Origin: Diadema setosum
Lineage: Eukaryota; Echinodermata; Echinoidea; Diadematoida; Diadematidae
Assembly (NCBI RefSeq): GCF_964275005.1
Contig: NC_092697.1
Coordinates: 11,587,227 to 11,651,226 of the forward strand
DNA: 64,000 nt
Direction of reading: 5' to 3'
The notes below the pieces were generated by a model. The model made no database searches and was not told the DNA's origin. It saw only the letters and a program-made list of their open reading frames with translations. The translations under genes and the position numbers were made by a program. How positions within the stretch are numbered: position 1 is the first letter of the stretch; every line of letters begins with the position of its first letter. Of this stretch, positions 34,051-45,859 are shown piece by piece.

Positions 34051-35958
34051 AATTTGATTCCTTTCGGATCTGATAAGAATGCGTTGAAGATAACGAGAAA
34101 TGGCCGGGTTTACTTCGTTAATTGTCCCTTCTTTTGGAACAAATTGAAATTCGGTATGTTTTCCCTTAGTACTTATCTGCATACAATATCCTGCTAGATG
34201 ATTATAAAAAAAAAGACAAAATGCAGCATGTATTTTACCCTGTTAAGGTCCTGTTTATTTGTGCGCAAAACAGATATTAGAACCAAGTGCGAGTAAGTGA
34301 GATATCAAAATAGGCCACACCTCCAATGTCAGACACTATGCTCGGGAAACACGTCTTTTTCGAACTGACTTGTCAAATGTCATTTATTTGTAACTTTTCT
34401 TACAAGAAACATTCTCCAACATTTTTTTCCCGCTCCAGAATAAATCACGCGTACACTGTCATTGAGAAAGTATCGTTGTATCACCACTGAACTCTTAAAA
34501 AGTGTGTCTTCTTGTGCAAAGAGTAGCACAGTAAGGTTTTTGAGGACGGATGTTCAAGACGATCATACAAACAGACAAACAGACAAAATAAGAATGAAGA
34601 TAATACTGACGATATTGTGGTAGATGAACGTGACAAGCACTTCCAGTAGAGTATTAACTGAATCCACCCAAAATCCATGTAATAATAAAGCCATATAATT
34701 TGACGTCTGTAGAATACTAACTACCGTTATCTCATACGATTTTATCCCCCATTCTTGTAGCGGTGTGCAAGAGAGCAAAATGAAGATGTGATGACATTTA
34801 TGTTATCTTTACAATAATGTAAATATGTTTACACTAGATTTAAGATCATCCTTCAAAATACACATCAACCGTCAACCAGAGCTATAGTTCCACAAGAACT
34901 TTCTAAGTAATATAAAATCTTTCTTCTAAAGGTAATACATAAAATCCTTCATCAAGGAAATAAAGCGAAGCATAATGTGTCAACGTATACTTTATCTAAA
35001 TACTGACTTCTTAATGTGTTGAACATTTTCAGTAGATAACTGACTTAAAAGCAAAATGAGAATGACAAGTTATGATTCTATTGTTGCCATTTCAGATAAA
35101 CTGGATTTTATCGTGTGAAAGCAAACACTCTGACTTGGGGTATTTTGCACAGCTTCAGATTTCAGTTAGGATATCACGCAGAGAAAATTGCATATAAGTA
35201 TTTATGTTGAGGTGTCAACATCATTATATTCATGATCGCCTCTACAGTATATTATACTCTATAGAGCAAATAGACCCCAGGTATTGGAAGACTCTGAGTA
35301 GCTTTAAAAAATTTAAAGAGATATTTACAACCAAAGTAAATAGAATATTTGTATAATCACATATTTCCGTACGTGTAAGAAAGGACCACATTGAAAGTAT
35401 ATTACTGTAAAGACCTAAACCAATCATTCAAACAAACAAACCTTCAAGTGACCTCCATACAGAATTCAATATTCGAAAGTAGGCTTATTGATTATGTTAA
35501 TGTTCGACGTTCCGTTTTGAAGACAGTTCTGTCTATTGGAGTTTGAGATCCTGTTTTACGACAAATTCACTTTGTGAGCTGCGATGACGTGTCTGGCCCG
35601 GTCGACCAATCACATGCACTGAATCTTATACAGATATTTGCACCGCTCTGCTTTATAAGGATAATTCTCCCTCCCCCCTCCCCTCTCCCCTCTCTCTCTC
35701 TCGCACATATGTATAGTAGTCATACAAAATGTCCACATAACAAATGCAGAGACACACACTAACACACACGAACACACAAAAAACTCACATTATCTAATTC
35801 CAGACAAACATACAGGAGTGAACGAAATGTGTCCTGAACTCAACATAGCTGCCAGAAGATTGATCGATCTCGTTCACGGTTTATATGAAATTGTATCATT
35901 ATAGTATACATGTATATCATTTCTCTGCAGTTGCATCGCGAAGTTGCCTCAACTCATC
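34051..35958. other. Gene-free stretch behind gene B
   Basis: No exon recognised. It holds a CT-rich run near 35665-35703 and presumably the 3' UTR of gene B at its right end. Confidence 0.45.
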
Positions 35959-36212
35959 TCATATCTTCGGTCTGCAGCGATTTACTTTCGCGAAGGGGTT
36001 CCGAAACCCGGTGAAAGTTGGACAGAAGGGCACTCGTCTGGTCCATTTCCATCGTCGGACAGCTTTCATACCGAAGGGGAAGTCGTAGCACTTTTTCACC
36101 AAGTAAGTGACGTCATCTCCAGACTCTCCTAAGTCGCTTTCGACGTCGACTTCGTTGTCTTTCTGGAGATGCATCTTGCTGAACTTGATCAATCCTCGCT
36201 CCTCCGGGGAAC
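35959..36212 (-). CDS. Transporter B exon 12 (stop exon)
   Basis: Tail [16 protein letters not shown], acidic [12 protein letters not shown], then [19 protein letters not shown] and a short basic end. Acceptor AAACAG|GT. The stop is at 35959-35961. Confidence 0.93.
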
Positions 36213-39200
36213 CTGTTTGGCCATAAAAAAACGAGACTGAACTTTGTGCGACTTAATGGAGTACTGCATGTTTGCCCCTTGTTGTATTTCATTGTAAGCA
36301 CTCACAATGTATGTCCTGCAAAAATGTTACTTTATTTACATTTTACAGATGCCACAGTGTCCAATCTTAAAGAGATCATTTACCGGTATACATTTTCATG
36401 TTCTATTTTTTCTTCAAAAAGAAGTAATTACCAGGAATAGTGTTGTCCAAAATGCAGCTGACTGTCCCACCTAGGAACATGCTTGTGCCTAAAATGATCA
36501 CCAAGATTTGGTCAAACGTCTCAGAACCTGCATGAAAACAAGCCACAGGGATCATGTTAAAAGAATAGTGTATTTATTACTAGCTGTACTTACGCGCATG
36601 CTCTCATTTTTAACTGAAGTTCTTGCATGGCAATAAAATTGACTACAGACCGATCCGACCTGACAGCAAAATCCTGCAAAATACTACGTGTACCATTCGC
36701 TCACGCGTATTATGCGAATGAATGATATTGCGACCGGCTCGCGCCCATCGCAACCTACTCACTAAGCCGCGGTCACAATGGCAAAAGATAAAGGCCGTGT
36801 CACACCTTTCCGGGCAAGCTTTGCGTGCGACTTGCAAAGAACAATTTTGACTACCCGGAGGTCCCCGTAGATGATCCGCACAAGACAGTACCTAGCATGT
36901 ATCTTAACCGTAGTCGCCCGGAGGTGCGCACGCATATTTTTTTTTTTTTTTTTTTTTACCCGCAACCATGTTTAGGCCCTGTCACACCTTTCCGGGCAAG
37001 CTACTCGGCCTTGTTACGTGTAGGGATTTTCTAGCATACCGGACATTCCTGAGTCCGGAAAAGGATTTGAGCGAGTCAGCGTATGTGTCTTACTTGCTGG
37101 ACGCGTTCTACTTAAATTATACTTGCGAGTATACTGTGTGACCTTTGTACCAGTCGCGTGGGGGCTGACAACTCAGTGAAGGAATTCCTCTAATGGAATG
37201 GCTGAAATCCCATAGAATTTCATTATCTTGGCTGCATACGGGACTGCGAAGTACCTGCGTAGGAGTTGCTTGGGAAGTGCTGCCGCTAAGGGCCTCCTAC
37301 TGGCGTTCTGCGTGGACCTCTACGGGCATTCCCGCGTCTCAGCCGGAAAAAAGTTTTGGTCATGCTCAAAACTTGGCTGCGGTTAAATCGGACTTGCGTG
37401 AGCACCTCCGGGCAACTACGCGCTAGATACTGTCAGGTGCGGACCAACTGCGTGTGTTTTGTTTTGTTTTTTTGTTTTTTTATTTGTGTGTATGTGTGCT
37501 TCTCTTTGTCTTCTTTTATTTTCTAAGGCAATTTGTCTAGTTTTGTAAGTTTTTTACAATTACATATTGTTTATGAGGAGACGGCAAAATACGAGCCCTG
37601 CATTTCCGCAGTCCTTCCGTTTCAAACAATCTATTGTTGGCCCTACTTACATCACAGTGTTTTCCTTGATTACAATGTCATACTGATTTTATGTAATTAC
37701 ATGTATGCAAATGTCTGAGTGTAACTGCATTTTTTTATTTTTGGAAATGAAATAAGTGCTATACACGGTTGTACATGACATAGAATGAAATCAATCACAC
37801 GTATATGCGTGTGTGCGTACATTATACACAAGCGCTCCTACATGAACAACAACAAAGTATAACAGTATACTTTACATTTTTATTTTCTATTTTGGGAATT
37901 TTATTTCGTTTTCAGGAATAAAATTTCATGCTTTCTTAAAATTCATTGGTTCCTACGTGTTTATCAAAACATCATTTCATCCTAACATAGAAAGTTGTTT
38001 AGAATATGATTTACATCCTGTTTATCTTCTTTTTACCATAATGATGAATCAACGAGTCAAGTAACTTCATTTGATGAAGAAGAAATCGAGATCGAGTTGA
38101 AGTGAATCAAAAATAGCTTGGCAGCACGTGAAATCAAATTGCAGTCCACGTTTTTGTTAGAATGTTCATATTGCACACGGATAGTTCAGTCAGATTCAAT
38201 CAAACAGGGTTGAGGTTATAAATAAATGGAAATGAAGTCATTTCACAAGCTCAAGTATGTACAGGTTTTGTAAGATCCTATAATAGCCAGTTTTAGCTTT
38301 AGATCTGAGACGCGAACGCTAAGACGACGCATCCTCGCGGGTTGGACAATGGAAACAGCTGTGTTGCTCATGTGCAGAACATCAATTTGACCTAATTAGC
38401 GTTAGCGTTCGCGTCACAGATCTAAAACTCGCTAATGGAGAGCTGCATGAATAAGCAAAACTGCTTAATGCTGTTCCGATTGGCGATGGCAGTTATTTGA
38501 TACCTGTGTTTATGGAGTCCCTGTTTTCGTTGATGTAGGTAGGGCCAGCTATTCCAATGTAGAACGCTGTTCCCAGGATAAATAGGTTTCGAGACGAGTT
38601 CAAATTGACAAACTGGAGATTGGAGAAACCCACGGCGGCCACCATACCTAAAACAAGCACACGAGGAGAATCGTGGAAGAGAGGACACTATGCACACTAT
38701 CCATGATTTCAAAGGATAGATTATTTTGAACAAGATTTGAAGTACATTTAAATATTCTATTAACCGATCGTTAGCATGAACGGGTATGCTGTGTATTATA
38801 ATTTTATTGGAATCATCAATAGTGGGTATACGGGAAATTATTCTGTAAAAATCTGTCCTATTCAATACGCATCGACGTTGATAATAACGTGTTATTTTGT
38901 CACTGATAGCTGTATATCCTACATGCATATCAATGTTTGAGTGTTGATGTTTACATATATCAAACCTCACAAACACTTCAATTGTACCAGAGATTCAGCA
39001 CGTTCGTTTTAATCTTTTAACTCAAATAGTAATTCCCCAAGCAATCAGGTATTTTCTCGCCATTTTTTCGAGCGCCTCTACATTTCTGTAATCTGCGATA
39101 AAAACCGACCTATATAGGACCTAAAGAGGTATCATCACAAAACTTTACTGAAGACACCAACGTTGATAAACAAAAATGAAATAAGAATGAGAAATCGATA

Positions 39201-42200
39201 ACATGTAATGCCGGTTTCTTATATCAAACTTTTACATACCTTTGAGTTTTATAAGACACTTAATCTTATTTCTGAAAATGATTGCTTTTCTCTAAAATCC
39301 AGGCGACTTTCTTTTGCATCGCTCTGGATTTGAAAAAAACAAACAAAAAACATTTCACATTTCGAGTTAAAGATTAAACAATAGGAACAGAAATATAATA
39401 ACGATTATTACCATGTAGCCCTGCTTTCTTACATCTTGTGAGGGGCATACGCAGAAAGCTTCTATGGAAATATTGGAATTGAAGTAAAATATAGTACTTG
39501 TATAATACTTTAAACCTTGTGGAATAATACAAGATTTCACTGATTTGCTTCATGTAGATCAGCGATATGCTATATCGTTCAATTTCATGCAAGTCTCTAT
39601 GGGTAAATAGTTACTATAAGAGGGAGAATTCCGTTACAGTGGGCGATAACATTTCGCGAAGACAATTTTCGTTAACGTTTCTTCGTTACATCGTGTAAAT
39701 ACAGTCTTCTCTTGCTTGAGCTGTTAAAATCATCCAGGGTAGTCCTACTCGTAGATACTTAGGGATGAGTGTCTTTATCGCAGGCGCCTTTATCACAGAC
39801 TACTTTGTAAGCCGAATTTTCCTTAACATAACTGAATCGTTTGGCAACTCACCAAATGTTGCAGCCATAACGCCCCCGATGACAGGAGCTGGGATGGACA
39901 CGAGAACAGCGCCCGCTTTCAGCCACAGCCCAAAGACGAGAAGTATGAATGACATCACCTGCACAACGAACCGACTTCCGACCTGCGTCGTTGATAGTAA
40001 CATTGTACAGCACATTGGTTCGACATCGAAATGCTCGTGCTGCAGTGCCAAACGGTGGTTAATCCATAGAAAATACGTGCTAAACTGGACAGGAATATAG
40101 CAATGTTCATCCCCTCATCCCCTCTCTCGCGCGCGCTCGCAACAACTCCCATCATCTTCTTTTGACCTGTCTGAGTTGTACGGGATTGTCGAGCCTATGA
40201 AATTTCACACCTCTGGTGCGTGGAATGGAAATTACGAACGATATGGATGTTATGCTATGAAATATCCCAAGCCCTCCTTTAAAGATTGATGAACACAAGA
40301 TTTTACTCACTGAACGTTCAGATATTTTTTATCAATTTTATTTTGCATGTGTACTTTATGTAGAACAAATGACGCGTAATGGAAGTAAACCCCCAAACGT
40401 AACTGTTTTGCGGTGAATCTGTACAACATTTCTACATAATAATACTCATTAACTTGGTTGCGCCAACTACAGCAGCGGTATAAATTTTTATAGTGATTCG
40501 TGTATGTGTTTATTTGGTTTTGGCTGTCGCTAACTGCTTTTGTTGTGTGGACTCACATAAACTATTCTCACCTTTGTGATACCTATGACTCCTATATTCT
40601 GGCTGTACGAAGTAGCACCCACACCGGTTCCCCACAAGGCCGAGATTATACCTCCAACACCTTCCATCCCTATCCCACGGTTGACCGCGTGTGGCGGAAG
40701 TGGAGGCGCACCCGCTATTCTGGCGCATGCGTAGTAGTCGCCGATGGACTCGACGATGGAAGCGGTGCAGCCTGCAATCATACCCAATACTCCGGGGGCA
40801 GTTATCCGTGGCGGTCCCCACTGACCTGCGTAAGATATTTAGGCGAGTTGAATGACAAAATTGTATGGCAATTTGGACCGATTTCGGCTGTTGATTGCAG
40901 GAACAATCAATTTGTTCTGTTATTACACAACAATTCACATGAGGAGAACAAGCCAAGGCTTACGCGTGTCTGACAGTCCTCCATTTGGGTATTAGAGTTT
41001 AACATTACTATATCCTTGTGTTGCGTCATAAGGAGATCACGGTTGTTTCGAGATATGGCGCCGCGAATCATGCATTAGAAATCTCCTGAGGTATCAAAGC
41101 GTAAAGTAAAATATTCTCCTAACTATGCATGGTCCCTGCAATTTACGCTATTATTAAATTGTATACCGCATTGCCTTATCACATGTGCAGAGTACTGTCA
41201 GATAGCTCTCATTTCAAGCATATCTCAGTGGAAGAGATGCCACCGCGACTGCCTCGACTAAAAATGGCTGGTGTTCTCACCAACTACAGGACGACGTCCG
41301 AGACGTCTACAAACAGGGTGACGACGTATTCGCCCTGAAGTTGCGGGGACGCCATCGCGACGTCTCTCAGACGTTCTCTTAGTCGTAGAGACGTCTCCGC
41401 GACGTCTCTCCAGCGCCATGGGCCTCCGCAAGGTCGCGGGCAATATTAGTCTCCGTGACTAGGCCGCAATTAAGGAGACGTCGTGGAGACGTCCCCGAGA
41501 CCATCTGGAGTCTCGTGACTCCCCGGCGACCTGGCAGGTCGCGGAAACGTCTCCTCTACCAGCGAGATCCGAGTCGCCATCAGGTCGCCATCTAGTATCC
41601 AAGCCAATGTGATACCCACATAAGAAAGTTTTATCAACCAACAAGTTACCCGAAGTTGTAGGCCTGCTGTAGCTGCCTTCTACCTCGGAATTCGCTGAAC
41701 TGTCTCATTCAAAGACACTATACCTGGATATGGAATGTAGTACCAGGGTGTGGCAGACAGCTGTTCATTGTTCAGGTCAGTTCGAGCCCGGTAACCACTC
41801 GAAGACTCGTCGTCGGGAAACACGTTCGTTACCGTCAGAATGCAGCAGAACAGCCACGATATGAGGAGCGCGAGCACCACCTACAAATATAATGCATCAG
41901 CGATGGAAATTGAGATATAATAATATCAATAGCACATGTTTTTATGAATACGAGAAACTAGAAAAATCAACATTGAAAAAGAATTCAGAAGAAATAATAA
42001 AAGTTCAGAAAGGTATATTCACCTAAATGTATGGACTTTTGAGCCTAAATTTTTTAACGATAATAGGTATCCCTTGGATACATGAAATATCCCAATCCGT
42101 CACGTGATCATGACGTCAATCAGGTGAATGGCCGTAATCTTCTATAGGCCTTATATACATGTACATTAAAAAAAAATAGCCAGTACCATCTTTTTTTTCA

Positions 42201-43717
42201 AATTTTGAATATAAATTTCGACTATATTCATTTACATTGAATAGGTTGCTATATCGCCAGGCCTAGATAATTCTATTCGCATGAACCTGGTAGGCCTATA
42301 TCGTTGACTTGCGTTTACTTCAGATTTCTCTCCTTTTCATTTCATTCTTAAAGTAGAAAATAATCTCCCAAAGCCTGCGCTCATATAGTTTGTATTTCTT
42401 ACTTAGACATTTCGAATGTAGAAAATAACAATTTTTTTTTTATCAACTCATCATATTCGAGCTGAAAACATATGAAGGGCAATAACATTTCTCTATGACA
42501 ATGAAGGAATTAGCGATTTCTTTACTTTTCCGAAGGACCACAGATACAAAATGATATTCCTCTTTTGAATACATATATCTACTGCACTTCTTCACAAGCT
42601 CATCAGGTACTAGTTATCAAAGTTTTTTTGCTGGAGCTGTACTTGTTGTTACAAGACATAATGTCACCAGGGAGGTATGCTCTGATATTTCTTAGAATTT
42701 ATACCGACTTATTGCAACAAGTTGTTTACATTAGTTACGTTCAGACGGTGGGCCGTCCTTAATTTCGAGGATAAGATTGTATTTAAGTATGGGGCGCCAA
42801 GTATCGCATGGTCTCTTTCGCCTCAAAATTACAATTTCGTGACGGAATTGTCATTTCTTCATCGCAGCTGTCATTCTGTGGCGACAAAATTGTCATTTCG
42901 TGACCAAATGACCAATTTCGTGACGAAAGAGACCATGCGACACTTGGCGCCCCATACTTACCTATGAGTTTACCCTCGAACTTTGCTTGTCCTCGAAGAT
43001 AAGGATCACCGTCTGACCGGAACTATTCTCTTCTCTTGGATTTCTGGGTAGTGTTTTCAGCGTTTTAGATAAACTTAACCAATTTCCCTAGTACTCATTC
43101 ATAATTTGGTTGCTTTGTTATCACTACCTGCGTATAATGGCTTATTTTGTTGGAAGAATTAACTCGAGTAGACCTACTTTTTAAACCAACCTATTTCAAA
43201 AAGAGTGCTAAATCGTAATCTCTTGTTTCATGTATCGTCTTGCCCTCATGAGAGATATGAATAGAAATGAGCAATTAATTTCAATTTTGGAACATAAAAT
43301 TACATTAAAATTGTAATTAATCATCATCACACGAACCGGGAACAACCTGAAGAGCGGGAACCAGGCCACCTTGAATCTCTTCGTTTTCCCGAATCCGAGA
43401 CAGGGAACGTTAACGCGGTCTAAATACTGCGAGAAGATACCAATGAGAGCCAACGTACTGGAAAGAGCGGGAAAGAGGAAAATTATATTTTGATCAGAAG
43501 CTCAAAATATTCGTTTTATTTCAGTTTTATTTCAGTTTTCCATATCCAAGTAATACAAAATTATTATAATTCCTTGCAACAATATTCATTTGGGGAAAAA
43601 AAAAATTGGTGCACAAAGGCATATCAATGAAGTAACTAGGAATAATATGCATAAAATAAATGTAAAACCTTGATGATATAATAGGCGTAAGTACGCAAAT
43701 ATTAATGTGTTATATAC

Positions 43718-43753
<36 letters not shown>

Positions 43754-45818
43754 CTATGTGTGATATACCTTTAGCAAATGATTTTGATATTGCTCTAGTT
43801 CCCAATTATTCATTTATACACAAGGTAAAAAATAAACTCACAGGCCAGCAATGCCCCAGTGCTGGCTCGCATACGAAGATGCCACGTTAAACAGCGATAG
43901 TCCGATCAGACCGATCGTAGGAGCGATCGTCAGTGGTCCAATGAAGCGCAGAAACAGGCTGGTGATGCCGGCGAAGCCGACGACGATCTCGAAAATGGAG
44001 GCTATGAGGATTGCCCCACTCAGCTACATATACGATCAATAAAGAGACTTCATAAATTGGCGATACGATCATTAGCTATTTTACAGTATACAAGACATAT
44101 AAGATATGGATATGAATTTATGTCCTGAGCAAATACATGGTAAAATCATAATCGATAGCAAAGACTGCATTTATGTGGTGCTTACGAATAATATCAATGC
44201 ACCCTACTCGACGGGATTGTTACCATTGTCATGATCACAAAAGTACTACTACATAGTCAACAGTTTTTCTGCTACAACTGATGGGTTTTTTTGTTTCTCC
44301 CTGTGCATCAACTTATTTTTAGATTGATGTTCTTACCTGATGGCCCCACATTGTACAAGCTTTGCCTTTTTAGTGGGTCCCTCCATTTTTCACAGTTCGC
44401 GTATTGTTATTTCATTTTCATCGCTTTAGTTTTCATGACAATGTATAATAATTATAAGTTCCATATTATTATTGTAAACTCTTCTCAGTTTGCTGTGTTT
44501 TGCCTATTATGAAACCTCATGTCTATGTTCTCGTCGAAGAAAAAAAAATGAAATAAAATCTGAATTGAATTGAATTGAACTAGTCCGGGATTAGCAAATG
44601 TCTACATGGGTACAAAATCGACATAATGACCTTGTTTTCAAATGACATAATGCATATTAAGCTTGACTGACGGAATTCATCAGTCATATTCAAAGAAAAT
44701 TATTAACTTGCGTAGACCAGGTGACATGGACCCCATTTCATAAAAGGTGTTAGGATAGCAACTCTTGTTGGAATGGAAACTGCCCATATCGACAGCCAAT
44801 CAGGAAGCTGGATTCATGTCGTTACCATGACAATTGCCATTCCAGCAAGAGTTACTAACATGTCAACTTTTGATGAAATGGGGCCCAGAATGGTACGTAG
44901 TCATTAACACTTGGGAAAGCCTCAATTTCATTACTTAGCAATAGATGTATTAACAATGTTTTGGTTGTTTTCGTTATTGTCCTTGTTACAGTCTTTTCTC
45001 TCTGTCCATTTTTGTCTGACGTCATGAATGATGTCAAGATTTTCTTACATGGAGTCCTTGACTGATCTTGAGGTGCCCAGACTAATTCACAAAATTTTGA
45101 TACAAGCTTTGCTTTTCCTGTGGATTTCTTCTTCTCGTGTATTTTCCATATGCAATTAAACACGTTTAATTGTTTACTTAGTTCATTTACTGAAATATAC
45201 AGGCAAAATTACTATGACGGTATATATTATGTATTATTGAAATGATTTGATTGAAGTGATTTGAAATTCTTTACTCATGTACGCGTTTTAAACATCATAT
45301 TACTTTGTGTGGAAATAAAATCATTTGAATTGATTTGACTTAAATTGAACAATCTTTTTCTATCGATCATTGCCCAATGCCAATGCCAATGCAAGCATCG
45401 TTTACAAGGTCTATTTGAACGATCATTAAATCACAGATCCTTATCTCAGTGAATATGAAAAACTGTCAACATGCCCTGTTGGTACAAATGACCTAATTCT
45501 GCTATTGCTCATGCACAAAACTGAACCCCGAAGTGGCTTACATTGTACTACCCGCATACCACCCACAGCAAACTAATGCGTTTACGACATATTATCAAAT
45601 ATTCGGCAAAACTTGCCTCCTGTATTCGGACTTGGAATTCCTTCATCTCCTCCTCTTGAATCTCGGATGCGTTTGTGGCGTTGGCTAAAAAAAAATACAT
45701 ACTAAATGATGAAACAAGAAGATGACTGAAACACTGGAATGAAAGCTGGAGGACCTCATTTGTGATAATTCCATAATCTTTATATTTCAGGGAAAGCAGG
45801 GGCCGCGGAGCGTTGTGT

Positions 45819-45859
<41 letters not shown>

